Assembly (NCBI GenBank): GCA_025456385.1
Contig: JALOKS010000097.1
Location: 1-8,385 of the forward strand
Direction: 5' to 3'
Origin: Thermoanaerobaculales bacterium
GTDB taxonomy: Bacteria; Acidobacteriota; Thermoanaerobaculia; Thermoanaerobaculales; Sulfomarinibacteraceae
Length of the DNA stretch: 8,385 nt
The position numbers were made by a program, and so were the translations under genes. The notes under the pieces are model-generated. The model ran no database searches, was not told where the DNA came from, and was given only the letters and a program-made list of their open reading frames with translations. Shown here one piece after another: positions 1-6,187 of the stretch (position 1 is the stretch's first letter; every line of letters starts with the position of its first letter).

Positions 1-3000
1 TGCCCTCGAAGACCTGCAGGGTGAAGGACGGCGTGCTGGTGCCACCGTAAGAGGTGCAGGCGGACCACAGGTCGACCCAGAAGGTGTAGGTGCCGTGGGG
101 TGCGCTGCCGACCGGCCAGAAGACGTTTTCGACCGGGTTGGGGTCCTGAGGGCTGCAGCCGGAGTTCGAGTCGACGTCGAGCTGGCCGCCGGTCGAGGTC
201 GGCCCATCATTGCCGTAGTAAATGGTCGTGCCGTTCGGCTCCGTCACGTAGAGGTCGAGGTCCTCCGGTGTGTTCCAGGTCAGCCGGAAGCTGACGTCGC
301 CGGTCTGGCCCTGGTTGGGGGCGTCGAAGGTCCCGTCGCAGTCGTCGGTGAAGGTGACGGTGTAGTCCTGGCCGTCCTTGCTCACGGTCAGCGAACCCGA
401 GATCGGGTAATTGGGGCAGACGTCGGTGTCGAAGACCGCGGAGCCGTTGACGGTCACCCCGCCGGTCTTGGCGCTGTTGCGGAAGCTCGCGATGGTGAGC
501 TCGCCGCGCACGCCGCCGCCCGAGCGCACCTCGGAGTCGACGCGCCCGGTAAGGCCGTCGATCTCGACGTAGCCGCCGTTCCACAGCATGCCGTGCTGCT
601 CGCCGGTGAAGTCGAGGCTGACCTCGGTGGGGGTGATGACCACGTTGGAGGCGTGGGCGTCGAGACTGCCGGACAGGATGTTGCCGTTGGAGAGGACCAT
701 GTGGCTGCCGAAGTCGACCCGGACGCCGTCCTCGACGTGGGTGACGATGCCCGGCGGCAGCTGGGCGATGACGATGTCGGTCATCTGCTCGATGCCGTAG
801 GCCTGGAGGTCGGCGATCACCTGCTCGATCGACGGCACGTCGCCCTGGCCGATGAGGCCCATGGTCTCGAAGGCGGCCTGGGTGGCGACCAGGGTGTTGA
901 TCGGCGCGGGCTCCTGACCGAGGACCGAGATCGCGGGGATGAAGACCGAGTCGCCGGTCGTGTTGTCGACCACGGTCGCGTAGGCGAGGAAGCGCGCGTC
1001 GGCGGTGTCGGTGGTGAGGATGACGTAGCCGTCGGCGACCGCGTTCGCGGTGACGTCGCGGAAGATGCGGTCCTTCTGGATGTACTCCCAGGGCCGCAGG
1101 GTGTAGGTTTTGGTGCCGAGGCTCGCGCCATTGGCGCCGCGGAAGTCGGCGAGCAGGTTGACGGTCGCGGCGCTGCAGTTGACCATGCCGACGTTGGTGC
1201 GGAAGCCGCTGTTCGTGGCGGTGTCATGGGTGAGCTGCATGAGCACCGCGCGCTCGCCCCGAGCGAAGGCCATCAGCTCGTTGACCCCCCCCGCGAACTG
1301 GCCGTAGGTGCCGCCCGGCTGCTGGTTGTAGGTGCGGCTCGAGGCGATGAGGTCGCCCGCAAGGACCTCGATGCGGAGCGCCGCGGCGCCTGAGAAGCCG
1401 AAGGCGGAGTCGAGCACGTCGGTGATGCGCTGGGACCGGCCGGCGTTGACGGTGTAGGTGCGGACCTGCGGCGAGGTGTTGCTCTGGTCGCGCCGCAGCA
1501 GGTGGACCTCGTAGCGGCCCTGGGCGGCGCCCGGGTTGTGGAGCTCGAGGTCGGTGCGCCAGTTGGTGCCGACCGCGCCGCTGAGGTGGGCGGCGGCCGG
1601 GATGTAGAGAGCGTCGCCGTAGGACACGTCCTTGCGGGCCGCAGACGGGCCCGGCTGCAGCGGCGGCTTGCCGAGCCATTCGACGGTCATCGGAAGCTCC
1701 ACCCCTTCGCCATCGGTCCAACCGCCGGCTGGCGTCACGGTGAGGACCTCCGGCGAGAAGGGAACCGAGACCTTCTCTTCACCCGTCCCTGCTCCCGTAG
1801 CCGCCGCCGACCAGGTGCCGGAGTAGTCGACGGTGTTGTCCGATTCGTTGGTCTCCGCCACCAGGCCGTCGGCGTCGGCGACGAGGGAGACGGTGTGCTG
1901 GCCGGCTGCGATTCCATTGACCGCGACGTCGGTGAACGAGGCGTAGTAGTTGGCCTGCAGCGTTCCGCCCTGGGTGTACGAAACCTGGATGATGTTGCTG
2001 CCGTCGAGCCGGACGCGCGCCACCACCTGTCCAGGCGCGAAGGTGACGTCCCCCGGACCGTAATTGATGATGGCGCCGTCGATGTAGGTCGTGGCGCCGC
2101 CGACGAGGCCGCCGGAGGTGGATGTCCCCGCGGTCCCTGAGACCACCACGGCGCCGCTCCAGCTACTCGGCTGGTAGGGCGCGAGGTTGACCTGGGCACC
2201 CGGAGTCGGGCTCGGCGTCGGTGTGCGGGTCGGCGTCGGCTGCGGGGTCGCCGAGCCGGTCGGGCGCGGGGTCGCGGTCGGCGGGACGGTGCCGCCGCTC
2301 GCGGGGCGGATCACCGGCGTGACGTAGACCGGGTCGCCGGTGCGGTTGTCGATCACCGTCGCGTAGGCGAAGAAGGCGCCGCCCGCGGTCGGCGTGCCGA
2401 GCACCGCATAGCCGTCCGCGACGTCGCCGCCGGTGACCTGCTGGAAGATCTTGTCGACCTGGCGGAAGCCGTAGGGGTCGAGGGTGTAGCTCTTGGCGCC
2501 GAAGAAGCTGCCGTCGGCCGCGTACATCTCGACGTCGATGGTGATCGGGCCGCCGGTCGCGTTGACGAAGCCGATGTTGGTGCGGAAGCCGGAGTCGGTG
2601 GCGCGGTTGTGGGTGAGCTGGATCAGCCGTCCCTCCTGGCCGGCGTTGATGGCGGCCGGGCTGAGGACGCCGCCCACGAACTGCCCGTAGGTTCCGTTCG
2701 CGGTCAGATTGTAGGTGCGGCTGGTGACCGCGACCATGCCGACCGAGTTCGATATCCGGAGCGCGGCCGCGCCGGAGTAGCCGAACAGCGAGCTCAGGAC
2801 GTCGCTGTAGCGGGCGGTGCGCCCGGCCTCGATGTTGATCGTCTTCTGAGTTGGCGAGACGTTCGACTGGCCGGCTCGGAGCAGGGCGACAGTCACCGTC
2901 GAGCGCTCGCTGCCGGGGTTGAGGAGCTCGAGGTCGGTGCGCCAGTTGGTGCCGAGGGCGCCGCTGGCGTGGGCGGTCGCGGGCACGAAGAGGACGGAGC

Positions 3001-3175
3001 CCGGGGTCGCGGCGAAGGCCTTCTGGGACTCGAGCCGGGGGCTCTCGCGGAGGCTCTTGCCGCAGGCGAGGCAGGCCAGGATGGCCACCGCGGCGACCAC
3101 TGCGCGGACGAAGGTGCGCAGGCGGCGTGGTTCGAGCTCCCGAATCTCGGCACACGTAGCACGGGACGACGTCAT
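1..3175 (-). CDS. Large two-module surface lipoprotein (CARDB-like and DUF2135-like domains), 3' end outside window
   Basis: Reading the minus strand from ATG 3175 gives at least 1058 codons without a stop, to the left edge. The start is fixed by GGAGGT five bases upstream. Residues 1-38 look like an export signal: Arg-rich start, hydrophobic core 25-37, and lipobox-like cysteines C35 (I-L-A-C) and C38 (C-L-A-C), so a lipoprotein is likely. Order of parts: module A 64-290; Pro-Thr linker 298-326; CARDB-like domain about 327-455, ending in the family-typical D-A-D-G-L-V-A-E-T-N-E-S-D-N; module B 524-750; an uncharacterised, probably beta-rich region 753-960 with C920 and C946; and a DUF2135-like domain from about 962 (E-D-L-D-L-Y-V, G-G-Q-L-D-V-D, E-N-V-F-W-P). 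Both modules carry G-T-N-W-R-T-D-L-E-L, S-G-A-A-A-L-R-I, S-R-T-Y-N, T-Y-G-Q-F and S-G-F-R-T-N. I know this module as recurrent in Acidobacteriota secreted proteins, without a proven role. An extracellular adhesive or structural function is inference; no catalytic motif is visible. Confidence 0.88.
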   Translation of the reverse strand, partial: MTSSRATCAEIRELEPRRLRTFVRAVVAAVAILACLACGKSLRESPRLESQKAFAATPGSVLFVPATAHASGALGTNWRTDLELLNPGSERSTVTVALLRAGQSNVSPTQKTINIEAGRTARYSDVLSSLFGYSGAAALRISNSVGMVAVTSRTYNLTANGTYGQFVGGVLSPAAINAGQEGRLIQLTHNRATDSGFRTNIGFVNATGGPITIDVEMYAADGSFFGAKSYTLDPYGFRQVDKIFQQVTGGDVADGYAVLGTPTAGGAFFAYATVIDNRTGDPVYVTPVIRPASGGTVPPTATPRPTGSATPQPTPTRTPTPSPTPGAQVNLAPYQPSSWSGAVVVSGTAGTSTSGGLVGGATTYIDGAIINYGPGDVTFAPGQVVARVRLDGSNIIQVSYTQGGTLQANYYASFTDVAVNGIAAGQHTVSLVADADGLVAETNESDNTVDYSGTWSAAATGAGTGEEKVSVPFSPEVLTVTPAGGWTDGEGVELPMTVEWLGKPPLQPGPSAARKDVSYGDALYIPAAAHLSGAVGTNWRTDLELHNPGAAQGRYEVHLLRRDQSNTSPQVRTYTVNAGRSQRITDVLDSAFGFSGAAALRIEVLAGDLIASSRTYNQQPGGTYGQFAGGVNELMAFARGERAVLMQLTHDTATNSGFRTNVGMVNCSAATVNLLADFRGANGASLGTKTYTLRPWEYIQKDRIFRDVTANAVADGYVILTTDTADARFLAYATVVDNTTGDSVFIPAISVLGQEPAPINTLVATQAAFETMGLIGQGDVPSIEQVIADLQAYGIEQMTDIVIAQLPPGIVTHVEDGVRVDFGSHMVLSNGNILSGSLDAHASNVVITPTEVSLDFTGEQHGMLWNGGYVEIDGLTGRVDSEVRSGGGVRGELTIASFRNSAKTGGVTVNGSAVFDTDVCPNYPISGSLTVSKDGQDYTVTFTDDCDGTFDAPNQGQTGDVSFRLTWNTPEDLDLYVTEPNGTTIYYGNDGPTSTGGQLDVDSNSGCSPQDPNPVENVFWPVGSAPHGTYTFWVDLWSACTSYGGTSTPSFTLQVFEG
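926..1606 (-). repeat. Module B of the surface lipoprotein (protein-level repeat)
   Basis: Residues 524-750, the second copy of the module. It has the same landmarks as module A but differs inside (for example V-N-C-S-A-A-T where copy A has V-N-A-T-G-G-P). The CARDB-like domain and a short linker (456-523) separate the two copies, so this is not a simple tandem repeat. Confidence 0.85.
1541..1572. repeat. 32-bp exact direct repeat, copy 1 (inside module B)
   Basis: This stretch is identical to 2924-2955. It encodes the most conserved part of the module, G-T-N-W-R-T-D-L-E-L. The identity goes beyond the protein, since the synonymous positions also match across the repeat. Confidence 0.85.
2198..2284 (-). 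repeat. Pro-Thr-rich linker, low-complexity coding repeat
   Basis: Residues 298-326 of the lipoprotein consist mostly of Pro and Thr, with runs such as T-P-T-R-T-P-T-P-S-P-T-P. The DNA is a degenerate repeat of CCG and ACG/ACC codons. Linkers like this usually separate exported domains and can be O-glycosylated. Slippage could change its length between strains. Confidence 0.8.
2306..2986 (-). repeat. Module A of the surface lipoprotein (protein-level repeat)
   Basis: Residues 64-290 of the lipoprotein. It aligns over its whole length with module B (residues 524-750), with few length differences and roughly half the residues identical by eye. Shared landmarks are A-H-x-S-G-A-x-G-T-N-W-R-T-D-L-E-L, F-x-G-A-A-A-L-R-I, S-R-T-Y-N, Q-L-T-H, S-G-F-R-T-N, A-D-G-Y and F-x-A-Y-A-T-V-x-D-N. 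The two copies are therefore an internal duplication. Confidence 0.85.
2924..2955. repeat. 32-bp exact direct repeat, copy 2 (inside module A)
   Basis: Partner of 1541-1572, in the same orientation and about 1.38 kb away. The rest of the modules has diverged much more, so this is either strong codon-level constraint or a short gene-conversion tract. Confidence 0.85.
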
Positions 3176-3249
3176 GATCCACCTCCGGAGTACGGTTCGT
3201 GTCATCGACCTCGGGTCGTGCGGGCGGCCCGGTTTCTCCCGACAAATCG

Positions 3250-3278
3250 AGAATAGGAGCGCCTTCGGGCGCTGTCAA
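3250..3278 (-). promoter_or_regulatory. Sigma70-type promoter of the lipoprotein gene
   Basis: On the minus strand, TTGACA (3278-3273) and TATTCT (3255-3250) are separated by exactly 17 bases: a perfect -35 and a 4-of-6 -10. Transcription would start near 3243, leaving a leader of about 68 nt before the ATG at 3175. It is the strongest promoter match in the window. The spacer holds a perfect inverted repeat, entered separately. Confidence 0.7.
3258..3273. promoter_or_regulatory. Inverted repeat within the promoter spacer (candidate operator)
   Basis: AGCGCC and GGCGCT are perfect 6-base inverted arms around a 4-base centre (TTCG on plus, CGAA on minus). The repeat spans nearly the whole space between the -35 and -10 boxes of the lipoprotein promoter. 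A protein bound here would block or distort the promoter. In RNA from the plus strand it would form a stable C-UUCG-G hairpin. No regulator can be assigned. Confidence 0.5.
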
Positions 3279-3289
3279 TCGGGACTCTG

Positions 3290-3308
3290 CTGTACACGAG
3301 ATGTACAG
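3290..3308. promoter_or_regulatory. Palindrome CTGTACA-N5-TGTACAG (candidate regulator site)
   Basis: Perfect 7-base inverted arms flank a 5-base spacer, in a 19-bp site. Its centre is about 56 bases upstream of the inferred start of the lipoprotein transcript and about 100 bases upstream of the TPR gene start codon. It could therefore serve an activator of the first or a shared regulator of both. The spacing does not match the LexA (CTGT-N8-ACAG) or CopY/BlaI (TACA-N2-TGTA) consensus. Confidence 0.5.
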
Positions 3309-3400
3309 ACAAGGTCTCAGAAACGGCGCGCGCGGCTCACCGCGGGACCCGGATGGTTAAGATGGTAGGCGGCTCGGAAGGTCGCCGCCAGGAGGGCCCG

Positions 3401-4180
3401 ATGACGACGAGGACCGCTCAGATCCTGCTCTGGATGCTCGTGGCGTCGGTTGGCGCCGGCGCCGGCTCGGGGGCCGCCCAGGAGCCGGCGACCGGCTCGC
3501 CCTGGACGGGCCCGGCGCCGGCGCTCGACCAGCTCAAGGCCGGCTACGCGGCGATGGAAGAGGGCAGCTTCGAGGCCGCGCTCGCGCACTACCGCAGGGC
3601 GCTCGAAAGCGCGGGAACGGCGGAGCTCCGCTTCCAGTCCCAGATCGGCGTCGGCGCCGCGACGGCCGCGCTCGGCCGTGCCGATGAGGCGCGCGCCGCC
3701 TACGCCGAGGCCCTCCGGATCAAGCCCGGCAACCCGGAAGCGCTGCTCGCGCTGGGCCAGGTGGCGAAGGTGCAGGGGCTGCTCGACGAGGCGGCAGCCC
3801 GTTTCGCCGAGGCGGCCGTCGCGGCCCCGGACCCGGTGCAGGCGCTGACGGAGCTCGGAGTGGTCTACGAGCTCCAGGGGCGGCACGAGGAGGCCGCCGA
3901 GGTCTGCGGGCGGGCGGTGTCGCGAGCCCCGGATGACCTCGATGCCCTGCTCTGCGCGGGCGTCGCGGTCTACCACCTCGGCCGCTACGCCGAGGCCGCG
4001 CCGCTCTTCGCCGCGGTCGTCGAGCGCGATCCCGCGAGCGCGCGCGGCCGCTACGGGCTCGGCCTCGCCAAGCTCTACCTCGGGGACCTCGACGGCGCTG
4101 CGGGCGAGGAGAAGGCGCTCCGGGAGCTCGATTCCGCGCTCGCCGGCGACCTCGGCGAGCGGATCGCCGCCGAGCGCTGA
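3401..4180 (+). CDS. Exported TPR-repeat protein
   Basis: This is a 259-residue protein. The start at 3401 is chosen over an in-frame ATG at 3353 because AGGAGG sits at 3390-3395, five bases upstream, and because a signal peptide then begins at residue 1: short polar start, hydrophobic 8-25, small residues with likely cleavage near A25-A26. The mature part is almost entirely tetratricopeptide repeats, about six at roughly 41-74, 77-110, 111-144, 145-178, 179-212 and 213-246. They show the G-Y/A-A-x8-A pattern, for example G-R-A-D-E-A-R-A-A-Y-A-E-A-L and G-R-H-E-E-A-A-E-V. TPR proteins are protein-binding scaffolds; the partner is unknown and no enzyme domain is attached. The location is periplasmic or secreted. 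It is divergent from the lipoprotein gene across a 225-base regulatory gap, which suggests but does not prove shared control. I see no convincing promoter of its own; a weak TAAGAT lies at 3358-3363. Confidence 0.85.
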   Translation: MTTRTAQILLWMLVASVGAGAGSGAAQEPATGSPWTGPAPALDQLKAGYAAMEEGSFEAALAHYRRALESAGTAELRFQSQIGVGAATAALGRADEARAAYAEALRIKPGNPEALLALGQVAKVQGLLDEAAARFAEAAVAAPDPVQALTELGVVYELQGRHEEAAEVCGRAVSRAPDDLDALLCAGVAVYHLGRYAEAAPLFAAVVERDPASARGRYGLGLAKLYLGDLDGAAGEEKALRELDSALAGDLGERIAAER

Positions 4181-4186
4181 CCCGGC

Positions 4187-5404
4187 TCAGGCCTCGGCGA
4201 CCATGGCCTCGATCTCGGCGAGGGCCTTGTCGAGGCGGTCCTTGATGTGCGAGGGGTGGGAGCGGCGGCGGTCGCCGAGCCCCACCGAGGTCCACAGGTC
4301 ACGACTCTCGTCCTCGAGCTCCTCGACGCGCAGGCGGAGGCCGTGGCGGGCGAGGATGGGTTCGATGCGGCCGCGGTTCCGCAGCAGCTTGTGCCGGGTG
4401 CTCCGGTAGGCGTGCTCGCACACCGCCTTGCGGTTGGCGAAGGAGAAGACGTTGGTGAAGAACATCTCGTAGTCGTCGCGCCGCGGCTCGAAGACCAGGA
4501 CGTCGCGGTCGGCGTAGCGGGTCTCGTAGGCGGCGAGCCCGGCCCCCATGCGCGAGTGGACCAGGGTGCGAAAGGTCTGGGCGAGGACGGTCGGCAGCCC
4601 GCGGTCGGCGAGCTGGCCGCGGCGCATGACGCCGAGCTCGACCGAGCGGATGGTGTCGACCGGCACGATGGGGTTGACGCAGAGCACGAGGCCGGCGCCC
4701 TGCTCGAGCGCGACCGAGGCGTGCACGGTCTTCAGGAGCACGCCATCGACGTAGGAGCGGCCCTCGATGGTGACCGGGGGGTAGAGCACGGGCAGGGCGG
4801 TCGAGGCCTGCACGGCAGTCGAGATCGGCACGTGGTCGAGCCCGGGCTCGCCGAAGCGCACCGGCCGGCCCGAGTCGAGGTCGGTGGCGACCACCACGAG
4901 CTTGCGGCGCAGCCGCCGGAAGTCGTCGGTGCGGCCGTGCATCGAGAAGATCTTGGCGAGGTAGGCCCGGATCGGCTCGTTGTCGAAGATCCCCACCGGC
5001 AGCGCGCGCGACAGCCGGGTCATGGGCACCAGGAGGTTGGTGTCCATCGGCCGGCGCAGCAGGTCCCTGATCGCCCCGGCGAGGAGGCGCGGCACCCGCA
5101 TCCCGCTGCGCAGGTAGTGCCCGTACGCGGGCGTCACGAAGTTCTCCGGGACGAAGGGGTGCTCGCCGGGCTCGTGCTTGACGATGGCGCGGCACAGCTG
5201 CGCGGTCGACAGCTCGTTGGCCAGGCAGGCGGTGATGAAGGCGCCCGCGCTGACGCCGACGTAGATGTCGAGGTTGTTGAGGTCGAGGCCCTCGATGGCC
5301 TCGTCGAGGGCGCGGATCGCGCCGATCTCGTAGATCGAGCCGGAGGGGCCGCCGCCGGCGAGCGCGAGGCCGATGGAGGCCGGTGAGCGCTGTGAGCCGA
5401 TCAT
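4187..5404 (-). CDS. Patatin-like phospholipase/lipolytic acyl hydrolase
   Basis: This is a 405-residue cytosolic protein of the patatin family, which uses a Ser-Asp dyad to hydrolyse acyl esters. Seen in the sequence: oxyanion loop G17-G-G-P-S-G22; nucleophile elbow G50-V-S52-A-G54; catalytic Asp in Y-V-D220-G-V, where the family usually has D-G-G or D-G-A. Residues 280-405 form a charged, probably helical extension with D-D-Y-E-M-F-F-T-N-V-F-S-F at 310-322. There is no signal peptide. The ATG at 5404 follows a purine-rich GGGAGGGGGG sequence. The gene begins 28 bases after phaR and is probably cotranscribed with it. Its end is 6 bases from the end of the convergent TPR gene, leaving no room for a separate terminator. 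The substrate is unknown: membrane phospholipid, or, given the phaR neighbour, a polyhydroxyalkanoate or granule-surface lipid (inference). Confidence 0.9.
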   Translation of the reverse strand: MIGSQRSPASIGLALAGGGPSGSIYEIGAIRALDEAIEGLDLNNLDIYVGVSAGAFITACLANELSTAQLCRAIVKHEPGEHPFVPENFVTPAYGHYLRSGMRVPRLLAGAIRDLLRRPMDTNLLVPMTRLSRALPVGIFDNEPIRAYLAKIFSMHGRTDDFRRLRRKLVVVATDLDSGRPVRFGEPGLDHVPISTAVQASTALPVLYPPVTIEGRSYVDGVLLKTVHASVALEQGAGLVLCVNPIVPVDTIRSVELGVMRRGQLADRGLPTVLAQTFRTLVHSRMGAGLAAYETRYADRDVLVFEPRRDDYEMFFTNVFSFANRKAVCEHAYRSTRHKLLRNRGRIEPILARHGLRLRVEELEDESRDLWTSVGLGDRRRSHPSHIKDRLDKALAEIEAMVAEA

Positions 5405-5432
5405 GCGCGCCCCCCTCCCGGACCCGACCCGC

Positions 5433-5894
5433 TCATGGGCTCGGGGCGTCCTCCCGGTCCTCGGCAGGCTCGTCCTCGCTCCGGCGGCCGACGTCGATGG
5501 CGGCCAGCGAGGCCTCGAGCTCCTCGAGGCGTTCCCGCAGCCGCCCCATCTCCTCGCGGGCTCGGCGCACCGGGCCGATGCGGTCGATGGAGGCCTGGAC
5601 CAGGCGGTCCATGCGCAGCTGGAGGTGCTCGACCCCGGAGGAGACCGCCTCCTCGCCGATCCGGATCAGCTCGTGGAGGAGCTCGTTCGGCAGCAGCGCG
5701 GTCCCCTTGCGCCCTTCCTCGGAGATGATCTGAGTCAGCGTCTGGGCGGTGACGTCGTCCGAGCTCTTGTTGTCGATGACGCGGATCTGCTGGCCGGCTC
5801 GGATCCAGCCTGCGAGCTCGTCGAGCGAGACGTACCGGCTCTCCTCGGTGTCGTAGAGCTTGCGGCTGCCGTACCTCTTGATCAGTCGAATCAT
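5433..5894 (-). CDS. phaR: Polyhydroxyalkanoate synthesis regulator PhaR
   Basis: This is a 153-residue protein. Residues 2-60 carry the PHB/PHA-accumulation regulator DNA-binding domain: R-L-I-K-R-Y-G-S-R-K-L-Y-D-T (3-16), Y-V-S-L-D-E-L (21-27), V-I-D-N-K-S-S-D-D-V-T (39-49) and L-T-Q-I-I-S-E-E (53-60). Known members bind both DNA and PHA granules and repress phasin and other PHA genes until polymer appears. Residues 68-135 are heptad-like and probably helical or coiled-coil; the tail (138-153) is acidic and Pro-rich. An upstream in-frame ATG (5936) would add 14 residues, but family members begin at M-x-R-L-I-K, and GGAG lies seven bases before 5894, so 5894 is preferred. It heads a likely operon with the patatin gene. 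No PHA synthase, phasin or thiolase lies in the window, so the actual target is unproven. Confidence 0.9.
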   Translation of the reverse strand: MIRLIKRYGSRKLYDTEESRYVSLDELAGWIRAGQQIRVIDNKSSDDVTAQTLTQIISEEGRKGTALLPNELLHELIRIGEEAVSSGVEHLQLRMDRLVQASIDRIGPVRRAREEMGRLRERLEELEASLAAIDVGRRSEDEPAEDREDAPSP

Positions 5895-5960
5895 GGCCCG
5901 TCTCCAGCCTCGGTGGCTACGCCGGGAGGCTCGCATGTGGGCGCGCGGCGTGCTGGCTCC

Positions 5961-5989
5961 TTTCTACCGCGCTGCGGCAACGGTGTCAA
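5961..5989 (-). promoter_or_regulatory. Sigma70-type promoter of the phaR-patatin operon
   Basis: On the minus strand, TTGACA (5989-5984) is followed after 17 bases by TAGAAA (5966-5961). Transcription would start near 5954, about 60 bases before the phaR ATG. The perfect -35 and ideal spacing make this a good candidate. Confidence 0.6.
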
Positions 5990-5990
5990 G

Positions 5991-6017
5991 CCGGGGAGCC
6001 GGGCCGCTCCTCCCCGG
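5991..6017. repeat. 8-bp GC-rich inverted repeat upstream of the phaR promoter
   Basis: CCGGGGAG (5991-5998) and CTCCCCGG (6010-6017) are perfect inverted arms around 11 bases, ending one base from the phaR -35 box. It could be a regulator site, possibly for PhaR itself since the family often autoregulates. In DNA this GC-rich it could also be chance. Confidence 0.3.
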
Positions 6018-6120
6018 GCTCTCGTCAAATTGCGTGAACAGGACAGATATTGGAGTCCGAGCCGGTCGATCCGGGACCGCCCCGGAGCCGCGCGTGTGCG
6101 GCGTCGGGTGGCGCGGGCCG

Positions 6121-6137
6121 ATGCCGCGATGCGGCAT
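6121..6137. promoter_or_regulatory. Palindrome ATGCCGC-GAT-GCGGCAT (candidate operator of the UbiD gene)
   Basis: This is a 17-bp site with perfect 7-base inverted arms and a 3-base centre, lying in the phaR-ubiD divergent gap. Its centre is about 59 bases before the UbiD start codon. That is a typical activator position if transcription starts at or near that codon. No regulator can be named. Confidence 0.4.
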
Positions 6138-6172
6138 ACGGGGCCGCCGCCGGCGAGCGGTTTCCACCGCGG

Positions 6173-6181
6173 TGCTATCGT
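6173..6181 (+). promoter_or_regulatory. Extended -10 element placing transcription at the UbiD start codon
   Basis: TGC-TATCGT carries the TGn extension directly before a 4-of-6 -10 box, with no recognisable -35 at 17 or 18 bases. A start about 7 bases downstream falls on the ATG at 6188. This agrees with the absence of a Shine-Dalgarno sequence there and suggests a leaderless mRNA. Confidence 0.4.
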
Positions 6182-6187
6182 CGCGCG

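Noticed and set aside
95..1393. Plus-strand open frame of 432 codons
   Set aside because: It is antisense to the lipoprotein, whose frame stays open through the whole region and gives recognisable domains; the plus-strand translation is a Val-Gly-Asp-Ala low-complexity product.
3258..3273. Intrinsic terminator with UUCG loop
   Set aside because: The stem is only 6 bp, has no T-tract, and lies exactly between promoter boxes, so an operator is the better reading.
2163..3278. Minus-strand open frame of 371 codons starting upstream of the lipoprotein
   Set aside because: It is in another frame of the same strand, begins within the inferred promoter, lacks a Shine-Dalgarno sequence and reads as Arg/Pro-rich sequence; the frame from 3175 has the domains and the Shine-Dalgarno.
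3290..3308. LexA (SOS) box
   Set aside because: CTGT and ACAG are present but 11 bases apart rather than 8, and no damage-response gene is adjacent.
4247..5386. Plus-strand open frame of 379 codons
   Set aside because: It is the reverse shadow of the patatin gene, which has the full catalytic motifs.
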